Below the pieces are notes generated by a model that saw nothing but the letters and a program-made list of their open reading frames with translations, ran no database searches and was not told where the DNA came from. Both the position numbers and the translations under genes were made by a program. From the NCBI GenBank assembly GCA_933822405.4, contig CAKOGP040002247.1, positions 62,001-126,000 on the forward strand: DNA of 64,000 nt, given 5' to 3'. The DNA comes from Cylindrotheca closterium. Taxonomy: Eukaryota; Bacillariophyta; Bacillariophyceae; Bacillariales; Bacillariaceae. Within the stretch, counting starts at the first letter, position 1; each line of letters opens with the position of its first letter. Positions 21,601 to 30,600 of the stretch are shown here, in pieces.

Positions 21601-23192
21601 CCGAGCTACAAGAACAAATTATGAAACAAGTACAAAGTGCCAAAGAAGAAGAAACTCCATCGTCTTCAGTCAATAAGGATGATCAAATCACCAAGCTGCA
21701 GCATCAAATCGAGGATTTGGAGCAAGACTTAAGATATACTGTGAAAGATCGTGACAAGAAATGGAATGAGAAGGACCAAGAGATCGAAAGGCTGAAAGAG
21801 GAAGCTGCAAAACAAGCCCGAAAAGTACCATCCAATACCGGAGAAGAGATAGCTGAGCTGAAGGGCAAGTTGAAAAAAGAAAGTGATCGCGCAAATGATC
21901 TGCAAACTGAGCTGCAATCGCTTCAGAATGCTTTGGCTGAAAAGGCCACCACAGTTGAAGCTACGCGGGAAGAATTGCAGGAAAATGAAGCAATGATACG
22001 ATCTTTGCAACGAGAGATTGCAGAACAAAAGGTTGAATCCGAACGTCAACGCACAGCACCTACAGCGAATGCTGGGGATCAAGCAGCCCTACAGGCCGAT
22101 CTTGAAATTACAAAGGAGGACCTTCGCGAAGCAAGAAAAAGTTTGAAACTAGAGATGACATCGAACGAGAAAACGAAACTCGAACTTTTGAGCATGGAAA
22201 ACGACTTGGAGAATAAAGAAGAAGAATTGGCTCTGATGGGGAAACAAATCGAGCTATCGAACCTTCTGCAAGAGCAAGTCGATCATCTGAAACAATCGCT
22301 TGAGAAAAACCGACTGACGATCGAGAACCAGGCGTCGCAAATTGACTCATTGAAGGAAGAAGTCGAAATGAGAACGGCTGTTGTCTCCAAAGGCGACCTT
22401 GAGGAGATTTTGGAAGTAGCGAAATTGAATTCAGAATTGGAAGAGGTTGATGAAGCGTTGAAGAAAGAGAAGGCAGCCCACAGGAAAGCGAAGAAAAGAA
22501 TCACAAAGCTTGAAAGCAAACTGCCCGATGGGCAGAGCTCATTGGAATTACAACAGCAACTAGAAACTTTAAAAGCTTCCATGGACTCCAAGGCTGGCGT
22601 TATTGACTCCATGAGACAGGAATTGGCAGACAAAGAAGAGCATATCAAATCATTGGAACATGTGGTTAGGAAGAAACGAGAATCAGGAAACCACAAGAAA
22701 TCAGATATGAGCAGTTCTGTCCAAGAGGCGATACGCAAACAGCTGGAAGAAGAAATTTATGATCTCCAGCGCCGGCTTCGAAAGGAACAATCCATGAACA
22801 AGAGATCTAAGAAGAAGATTTCCAAACTTGAAGAGGAATTGGACGACCAACTTGCCGATTGGGTAGAGCTAGAGAAAGAAATGGACGAAACGAAAACATA
22901 TTTGGCCGAGATTGAATCACAAGTGGCTAGAGAAGAGGTTCAAAGACGCAAAACCAAAGAGAAAGACGCTAGAGAGAGAGATGCTAAAGAGAAAATGGCC
23001 AAGCGAAACTCCCGCTCTTCTGGAATTGAAAATCAAGACTTCAATCTATACTTGGATGGATTGACAAAGAAAGTTCGGGATGCTCGAAGCCAGCTGGAGA
23101 CTGCGCACGATCGACTTGATAATGCAGTAAGCCGGCACCGGGCACCAACATTTGAGGCAAAGAAGAATCCTGAAGCTGTGCATTCTGCATAA
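18669..23192 (+). CDS. giant coiled-coil protein 1
   Basis: 1507 residues in one exon. The N-terminus is strongly basic (KFPKFFKKKKKDKKGTKK). Residues about 257-292 and 333-362 are Lys-Ser-Pro rich (repeats of MKSPKKSP and SPKAPKSS), resembling proline-directed phosphorylation tracts. From about residue 405 to 1440 the sequence is near-continuous heptad coiled coil with some internal duplication: the pair RKFIAVHEELEALARNQQRK / RKLVAVGEELESLCRRQQAQ, and DLRYTAKDRDRKWNEKD / DLRYTVKDRDKKWNEKD. The C-terminus carries a box FNLYLDGLTKKVRDARSQLE that recurs in the other coiled-coil protein (27611-32380). A cytoskeletal or centrosome-like scaffold is plausible but not shown. Long antisense frames in this interval are composition artefacts. 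Confidence 0.85.
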   Translation: MAKFPKFFKKKKKDKKGTKKESEKKPKSILHSDDDDSDLDDSKHDARSVQFDESSNHVTEFTPLSPSNKPKLWQSKNDLQHNREEVLNEKAIERTREKVRQAVQKEMGKFATSKKIDKRVQQVLKGKPKEIMEYLQLQGISITASPAETEEKVRTMVKNKLITDRGARGGRQSFSSTQQLDDKVEAIMGLDRDDILEYLELEEDSPMVSPEWRQDEAKPDLQSLSSDSSSMASFAGEPSTPKSTKADSDEVSQDSPKELTKKTPMKSPKKSPMKSPKQSAMKSPMKSPKADTKLSFSQPLPPMSESPSESSASGEKMWFEESPTKAKPKKTTFDEQPKSPKAPKSSKASKSPKVSPKTPTKATKEVIEQETSLSISPPSASSQKAKPIRGLTRTKSAVVISLEDALNKEGVDDFLKDQILKVMEEKNLGIDSLEEALDEANERYLNLKEKQRKFIAVHEELEALARNQQRKLELMTRELEKPKEGPGLDGEVKEIEALREALDKANDRTSNLKTKDRKLVAVGEELESLCRRQQAQIERAEKEHFDRLKAKDALNESLKEQLKTYKENIQEKDKVIAMLQKDKKGTSTKEDSNDNDEVRDIHDELIENLKSKDELIDSLRDQIREARKTNKEQSSEIQSLERQLRDAKQTAPKATSEKPLSSATPSDESDKENAAGGSGEKTIKMLRQKLEISEQRQTRNEELVEKLEGQLDESDGKLQNMQAKLEKTQEELEEANARIEELKKELPSDEHLDKQEKDCKADLTEARSRIRDLQRKSKKEESEKSKAVESLEKAKTTIEELEGKVKGFEKSKATGQVEKAGATIVSEATPEEKMERLTKQMQDQLEEVEEELVFARGRITALETELNNSKAEGGDMPQALDSNDKKDAEIKALQEDVERLESDLRYTAKDRDRKWNEKDAEIEKLKVELSEAKNGQGKENAACESDGKETKIKNLQEALEKRKEESDASIQALENTVSELQEQIMKQVQSAKEEETPSSSVNKDDQITKLQHQIEDLEQDLRYTVKDRDKKWNEKDQEIERLKEEAAKQARKVPSNTGEEIAELKGKLKKESDRANDLQTELQSLQNALAEKATTVEATREELQENEAMIRSLQREIAEQKVESERQRTAPTANAGDQAALQADLEITKEDLREARKSLKLEMTSNEKTKLELLSMENDLENKEEELALMGKQIELSNLLQEQVDHLKQSLEKNRLTIENQASQIDSLKEEVEMRTAVVSKGDLEEILEVAKLNSELEEVDEALKKEKAAHRKAKKRITKLESKLPDGQSSLELQQQLETLKASMDSKAGVIDSMRQELADKEEHIKSLEHVVRKKRESGNHKKSDMSSSVQEAIRKQLEEEIYDLQRRLRKEQSMNKRSKKKISKLEEELDDQLADWVELEKEMDETKTYLAEIESQVAREEVQRRKTKEKDARERDAKEKMAKRNSRSSGIENQDFNLYLDGLTKKVRDARSQLETAHDRLDNAVSRHRAPTFEAKKNPEAVHSA

Positions 23193-23591
23193 TTGAAAGC
23201 TGGTGGATTCAAAATGAATATGGAAATAGAAATAATGATAAAGAATGCTCTTGCCTGTTGCAATCACAAATGAAATCAGAAATGGCGACCCCGTGCAAAA
23301 ACTATGAATGTTCGACTTGGGGATAACTAGACACATCCGATACGCCAATAAGCTTCAGCCGCTTGTTCCGACTCGACATGCAGTCGGATTTATCATGCCA
23401 CCAAGGATCTAATCAGAAAGTTAACTTTGGATTGCTACCATAGTATAAGTGGTAGAAATCTTGGGCACGATCATTGGTTGTTATGACAGCTAGTAGACAC
23501 CATTGTCCAAGAAAGTCTACAAAATGATGTATATAAATTCAAATTTGCATTGTATGCATCTCAATTGATGTGCTGAAATGACAGTGGTGAT
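23193..23591. other. intergenic region between convergent genes
   Basis: About 400 bp holding the 3' ends of coiled-coil protein 1 and of the family A relic. Nothing else seen. Confidence 0.4.
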
Positions 23592-24189
23592 CTATGCTGC
23601 AACTGCGAAATTAGAATTCGATGGAAGATTGGCCACAAAGCCTCGGACATGGTGGAAGTGTGTATGGAATCCTTGGTCCAACAAAAGCATGAATAGTGAT
23701 ACCAAGTAGTCCATGCAATCATCGGACACGGCCGTGTTTCCAAGCATTTGCTCAATCATGGCAATGTTGTTGATCACAGCAAACTGAAACAACGGATCGT
23801 GATCCATATCATGTACGCTGTAGGCTAGCTCGTACAATCGTTTTGCCTTTAGCAGCATTTGCTGTTGCTGCACACAGGTGATGGGCTAGCGCAGTGTTGA
23901 AGATAAGAATAGTAGTGATAATGTTCGGTTCTGTCACTTTAGGATGCAGTAGAATGCCGTTCTTGTAGATGAATGTTGTATCAGTGATTCCCATTGTTTC
24001 TTCTTGCACTTCCGAAAGAAGCATACACTCATCTAGACTTCCGATTGTATTTTTGGCAACTATATTGCGTGAATAGTGGGATTCTAGGGTACGGGAGGAT
24101 GCTTGAATGGCACGTGGGAAGTCTTGAACTTTGAGGAGAGCTACAACCATGTTGCTTTGATTGACGATAGTTGCGAAACTCATTATCAA
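23592..24189 (-). pseudogene. TPR-like family A gene with a one-base frameshift
   Basis: The first 120 or so codons (from MIMSFATIVNQSN) match family A members at 47-50 and 61 kb: NN/QSN...ALLKVQDFPRAI, then DECMLLSEV, then FIYKNGILLH and IITTILIFNTALAHHL. The rest continues in the next frame: KAKRLYELAY, DPLFQFAVINN, YLVSLFMLLLDQGF, VRGFVANLPSNSNFAVAA. Both parts are well conserved, so a single extra base near 23870-23880 in a CAACAGCAA-rich stretch explains the break. It is either a young pseudogene or a sequence error. It is the most distant family A copy and the only one away from the 47-62 kb cluster. Confidence 0.7.
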
Positions 24190-25246
24190 CCTGAAAAGTA
24201 TTTGGAAATTGTGTCGTCAATCTTTGAAATTTGTGCCGCTGTAAAACCCGCCTTTTTTTGAGGCGATTGATTGCTCCCATGAAACATAACAGATATTCCC
24301 ATTCCATAGCATGGTAATCGATTGATCCCGTGAAAATTCCATCCTCAAAATGATTCACAAGAAGATGCTCCTGTTGTATACCGGTATATTATATCGGCGC
24401 CTGTCTCATAGTTTTCCGCTATTTCGATGTCGAATATTTTCGCATGACCGCTAATTTTTTTTTATTAAATGGGATATATTAATACCACACCGTTTTTTAT
24501 TAATTCTAATTTTTGAAATTATGTTTGATTGAAAACCCACGACCTTCTCATGATGGGATGAGAAAAAAGCTTTTCCTGGGGTGACACGACAATAATTGCT
24601 CACTCGGGTTTCGTTTCTATCATTTTTAGATCCACTTCTTATTGAACTCTCTGCGGCCTAGTGGGCGTATCCGAATAACTCACTGGATATTTTAAAATAG
24701 CAGTTAATTGAAGGTATATATAAACTACTACTGGTACACCGACTGGAAAATAGAACATGCATTGCGGTGCACCAATATGTTCGCCAATAGAAAGGATTTG
24801 GATTTCAAAGCGAAGCACCATAATATTTTTTAGAAAAGGTTTATCTGATCTCATATATTGCTTCCATCGGTGCAGAAACATAGCCCCTCTAGAAATCCTT
24901 TTACCTTTGTGTCCGAAGAAGATATGACTTTTTCCTTGAATGGAACGGAGGACCATGCGACTCCGAAATCAACGGCACTTTGAAAAATGCGCGCTGCATC
25001 AGCCGCTCTGTCGGTTGTCAGGTATTTTGCCACGACTTCTTGCCATATGATTGTAAAGCCATATAAGACAATCATTTGCATCAGACAATGGGGTAGAACA
25101 ACCACCGCCCTCAAATCGTGTTGATGACCGAGAGTTTCCGTCTGCCACTGTACCTGTAAGATGTAAAGATATCGATTCTCTTTTCAAAGGCACCATTGAA
25201 AATAATAAAAATAACGTATTCTGTGCTTTTATAGTCGGTTTATATT
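24190..25246. other. intergenic region
   Basis: About 1 kb. Contains TACCGGTATATTATA at 24379 upstream of the family A relic. Minus-strand frames at 24639-25196 give short peptides without recognisable motifs; I do not call them genes. Confidence 0.35.
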
Positions 25247-27218
25247 TTATAATAGAAAGAATTCTACCAAAAGAATTGCTGCAGCACAGATGCTACGTGC
25301 CGTCATTGCACCAGAGGCTTCTTTTGTCGGCAATGGATTTTCCTCGTTTGTGGGCTCTGGCCCTTCTTCGTCTGTTGGCATTGCTATCTGGATCCTCCAA
25401 AACTCTATTGGGTCGTCTTCAGTCTTTTGAAGTGACATGACGACTGTGCCGGTTTCAAAAGTAAAGAATATTCGGCTTCTTACTGCATAAGACTCGTTAA
25501 ATTGGACCAGTAGTCGCATTCCTTCTGGTTCCCAATCAAAGACCCATAGTTTGTTTTCATTCCGAAAGAGGACGCTTCCTATTTCCTCGCTCAGACGAGC
25601 CAAGCCTGTTGGGAAGGGGATCTGGCCTCCACAAGATTAGTATTCTCACCACCATCCGTCGTCCAAATGGAAATATTCGTGCGGTCGCCTTGGGTGGAGA
25701 GAAACCCATGTCGCCCAGTGACACTTGATGCAGTTGATATCAAGCCAGCTAGAGATTGAAAAGTTGACACTGTCCCAAAGTCGTCATCATTTCGGTATTG
25801 CAAGATTCCATTTTCTATGACATCGCTTGAAACACTCGTTACGTTAAGCGGTCTTGTTCCGGCCTCGGTTCCATTCGTTAGAAACAAGTAACCACCAGTC
25901 ATCGGCAGCATGGCCACGCTATCCTCAAGTTGAACATGCTCATACAGTAGCCCTCTGCGACTAGTAATCTGCAATGTCGTATCGGGAGTCCCTTCAGTTG
26001 CCCAAAGCCAAGAACAACGCCTTTTGACTACCTGGAACAAGATCCTGCTTCCATCCACGAAGAATGGGAGCCTCTGCCTCCATCGTGAGTATTGTCGATG
26101 CACTGGATCCATCCGAGGCACGCATCTGGTTGGAACCCACAGCCAAGAGTAGATAATGATCATTTACCGCTGACACGCCAATGATGGTATCGTTCAACGT
26201 TTCCACGATGGTGGTTCCTTCCGACGTTCCATCTGATTTCCATAGTTCTGTGCGGTTGGCAACAAAGTAGATCGAGTCTTTCAATCGACAGAAACTGTCT
26301 AGATAGCTTATTTGTTCTCCCACCCAACGGATTGGATCTTCTGCAAAGACCTTCACCTCTTTGATCTCTTGAGTGTTACCGTCAATGGACCACAAGGTTC
26401 CACCCGCCGTGGTAAAATAGGCCATCATACTACTGTCAGGGTATACGATGGTGGAACGGAGACTACCAAAGCCTGGAAGTCTTCCCAACACGGTAAAACC
26501 GGAAGAATTCTGGTATCGAAAACAGCACTACAGTAGTATCCAAAAAGGACTATACTAGTATCTCTGGTTGTCGAGTATGAAGACTATAGTAGTACAGTGA
26601 CGAAGCTATAAAAATCATTGTGTTCCAGGAACAGTTAAAAGTTTAACGTTTCTTTGGTGGTGGTTTTGGCGAACTTGGTGTCGTTAAGTAAAAAATGGGC
26701 GAATGTCGCTGTTGTAATATGCATTCCAATAACTACCAATGAGTTATATGCTTTTGAGACCCTTCTTGTGATATATGGGAACCGATCACTACACAAAGAA
26801 CATAAAACTCTCCCTCACTTTTAAGGATGGGATATTGACCAGGAAGCATCACTTATGGCAAGCCAGCATCGCCGTGCAAGTTTTCCTGTTGTTCTACGGT
26901 TGTAATCCCGGTGTCAAATCGCTACATGATGGTTTGTAGTGAAGTCACAACAAAGAGTCCCACAGTTTCATCGGAAAAAGAACCCAAATTGTACTTCTTG
27001 ACAAGCATAAAGGGAAATTTGGAGTATTTTTAAATGGCAACGAAAAGGCTGTGTTCCGTATCCTGGTAGAACTCAGCAGGGATCACCATCTGAGTAACAT
27101 TGGTTGTTCCGTTGTAACTGACGGGAGGATCAGCACTACTGGCACCACTGCTTATTGTGATGAAGGCTTGAAAACTCCACAGTAGCAAGGCGAGGATTAT
27201 GCACTTGTGATATTCCAT
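25247..27218 (-). pseudogene. secreted, possibly GPI-anchored protein with ELW-x-SDGT-x-GT repeats; frame broken
   Basis: A first segment (27030-27218) encodes a signal peptide (CIILALLLWSFQAFITISSG) and stops. The body runs 26491 to 25247 on the minus strand. It shows repeats of the type TELWKSDGTSEGTTIVETL and CSWLWATEGTPDTTLQI, which recur in secreted beta-propeller-like proteins, several N-glycosylation sequons, and a C-terminal hydrophobic tail (TARSICAAAILLVEFFLL) after a Pro/Glu spacer, as in GPI-anchor signals. The frame shifts by one near 26010-26085 and shifts back near 25640, so the outer parts share one frame and the middle is in another. The link between the signal exon and the body (26510-27030) is not resolved: donors are weak, and a TAG just before the body could be a splice acceptor. 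Either a decaying gene or two compensating sequence errors. Confidence 0.55.
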
Positions 27219-27610
27219 CTGATGGATTTGCTACTGTATTTGCTGATGAACCGGACTGTGAAGTATGAAACTAGCTGATATATAAAATGCTATGCCACTT
27301 CATCATCGCAATAACTACTCTCCTAACGCGGTATGTATTCGAATATTGTCATCGCAAATAAAAAATCCATCACGCTACAGCACAGTACACGTACATATGT
27401 GTCACAATATATCCACGTTTCTAATTCCGGATTCCGCATTCCGGATAAGGAATGAGATGATTCGAGATATTGTCGTCAGTCTCAAGAGAGATACCAGGGG
27501 GGTGCAAAAGAATACAATAATCACAAAATAGTATCTATTGGCTACATTTTGTACGATGGTTTCTACATGCAAATTCCGAACACAGTTGCTGTGACATCCC
27601 CTTTCACGTG
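27219..27610. other. intergenic region
   Basis: About 390 bp between the signal-peptide exon and the end of coiled-coil protein 2, with a direct repeat of ATTCCGGATTCCGCATTCCGG type near 27424-27445. Nothing else seen. Confidence 0.4.
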
Positions 27611-30600
27611 CTATCTACCTCGGTGCATCTTATCTTGCGCGGCTTCCAGTTGACGCCGTGCTGACAGAACTTTCTTGGAGAATTGATCCAAGTATTGAGT
27701 TACTGGGACGTCGTCAACATAAGGATCCTGCATTCCCCTTGGATCACCACGCCCACCCCGTCCGCCACTACCACCAAACCCTCCTCGCTGTTGTTGTTGA
27801 CCTCGGAGATACATGTTGATGCTCTCTAGTTCACCTTCAAGATTCCAAATCTCGTTCTCCAATTGCTTCATCTTTCGCTTGGCCTTCCGCGTGATCGAAT
27901 CGTGCATATCCAATTTGTCTTGGCAATCACGGAGCTCGTGAGCTTGCGAATCAATGATTTTGCGCTTTGCCTTGAGAGAATGTTTGTAGGTGTCCAACTG
28001 CTTTTTCAGAGATTCAGAGTGATCAATTTCCTGCTCCAATCGATCTGCTAGGTCAATGATTCGGTGTTCATCTTTGCTAACTTTTCGCTCCCGTTTTTCC
28101 CGTTCCGAACGTATCAACTCTCCCAAATCTTCGATCCTCGTATTAGCATTTTGTAGATCCGCCGTAAGGACATCAATTTCAGATTGCTTCTTGCGTCCAG
28201 CTTCTATTGATTGCTCCACTTCTCGCTCCAGTTGCGACTCCAATTCCGTGATCCGTATCTTATCTTGATTTTTCTTATTCACTTCTGCTTCTAAAGTCTT
28301 GATCTTTGCCTTTAGGTTCTCGATCTCGGCTTGCGTGTCATCTTTAGCCTGCAGTGACTTCCGTTTTGTCTGCTGTCCCTTCCGCTGTAGAGCTCTAATC
28401 GACTCTTCTGACGCCTCCAATTGTTGATTCAGCATCTGAATAGTATTATTCAATTCTTCTATCTTCGTCTCCTCATCGCACTTGGCTTGCAGGAGCTCGC
28501 ATTCCAATCCACTGACGCGACCCTTCATTTTTTCCGATTCGTTGGCTTGGTCTTTTCGACTCCGGATTACAACTTGCATCGTCCTCTCATTCTCCTCGAG
28601 CTGCTCCTTCAGGCGAGCAATCTCTGCTTCCTTTTCCACAACAACCTTCGCTGCATTTTCGAATTCGCTGCGTAGCCTTTTAATTTCGCTGTCTTTATCT
28701 TTGATCAATGCGGAAAGAGCCTGTTTCATATTTCCTTCCAAGTCTCCGATTTCTTGCTGAAGATTCGATATTGTTTTTTGAGCCCGAATTAGCTCCTCTC
28801 CCATAGCGCGTGTGTCTCCGGGTGGAAGCTTCTTTTCCAAAGAACTTCTGATTTCTGACTCTGTTTCGAGCTCCTTGAGTTTGCCTTGAAGCGTACTGAT
28901 GGTTTGATTTCGTGTCTTGAGATCATCTTCGAGTTCCTTAACAGTGCTTTCGCTCTTGTCACTTCCTTGCTTTGTTTGTTTATCTGACGCCGTCAATTCT
29001 TGAAGCTCTTTTTCAAGGGATGCGATCATTGCATCCTTTTCATGAAGCCCAATTTCTTTTTCCAAAGACTGAATAGACTTTTCTTGCAATTTGTCAGAAT
29101 TCGCGTTCGACTCCATTTCCTTTCGGTCGAAGCTGGCTTGTAAAGACTTTACTGCCTCAATGCCATCAGAACTTGATACTTTCTTTAGTGCATCCTTCAG
29201 CTCGTTACGAAATGGGACCAGCTTTTGGGCTTCCTCCTTGGCGATGTCCAGCTGCTTTTGCAAAGAGATCATTGCAACCGCCTTCCTTTTTTTCTCTGCA
29301 GCAAGCTCAATCTTCTCTTGCTCCAAAACTTCCAATCGGTCCTTCAATTCATGATATGTCATCGCTTCAGTATTTGCCCCAAACGCCGATACCCGCTTCT
29401 CTGCTCTTTCTCCTCCTTTTGGCGAATTAATCGTGGTTTCAGACTCGTCGGAGCCGCCTCGAGTTTCGTGCTGCATTCCTTGCATAGCTTTTTTTACCTT
29501 TTCTAGTTCTTCTGCTTGAGTTTGTAGCTCTTCTTGTGATGTGACAAGCCTTACTTCGGCTTCTTCCAACTTGAGCTCCAAAGAACTTATCGCTGCGTCC
29601 TTTTCATCTATCAAACCTTGTGCTTTAGCAAGCTCTCGTTTCATTGCTGCTTCCGTCCCTTCCAATTGCTCAGTCAACTTAGTGATTTGCTTCTGTCCTT
29701 TCTTCATCGATTTGTTTGCGTGAAGAAGCGCCTTTTGCACTTCAGCAAACTCTTCTTCGGACATTGCCCTTTCTTGGACATCCTTTAGCTTCTTTTCAAG
29801 TCTAGCGATTTCTGAATCCTTTTCCTCGAGTTCTTGATCCAATCCTTTGGAACGGCTCGTCTTATCTTGGACACCCTTTAGCTTTTTTTCAAGTCTAGCA
29901 ATTTCTTGATCCTTATCCTCGAGTGCTTGATCCAAATCTTTGGAACGGCTTGCCTTTGCTTGCACATCTTTCAGCTTTTTTTCAAGTCTGGCGATTTCTT
30001 TACCCTTATCCTCGAGTTCTTGTTCCAGTTCTTTCGAATTTCTTACTTTTTGTTGGACTTCCTTGAGCTTCTTTTGAAGTGCAGCGATTTCTTCTTCCTT
30101 TTCCTCGAGTTCTTGATCCAATTCTCCAGAACGGTTTGCTTTCTGTTGGACATCCTTGAGCTTCTTTTCAAGTCTTGCAATTTCTTCGTCCTTTTCCCCG
30201 AGTTCTTGGTCCAGCCCTCTTGAACGACTTCCGTTGACCTGTGCATCCTTGAGTTTAGTTTCAAGCCTAGCGATTTCCTTGTCCTTTTCCTCGAGCTCCT
30301 GATCCAATGCTTTCGAACGACTCGCGTTTGCTTTCACATCCTTCAGCTTCTTTTGGAGTCTTTCGATTTCTGCATCCTTCTCCTCTAGTTCGATTGGATC
30401 CATTCCTCTGGAATGGCTCCCTTCGTTCGCTTGCTGCGCTTCCTCCAGCAATTGTCGTGTTTCTTCTATATCTGCCTCTAATCGTTTAATTTCCTTGTCT
30501 TTCTCACGAACCCGAGTTTCCAGTTTGCGAATAGCGGTATCGGCATCTTCCAGTTGCATCTCTAAAGACTCTATAAAAGCTTCCCGCTCTTCCCGTTTTG

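Noticed and set aside
24639..25196. three overlapping minus frames of 65-105 codons
   Set aside because: They are in different frames, have no motif and cannot be joined by good splice sites.
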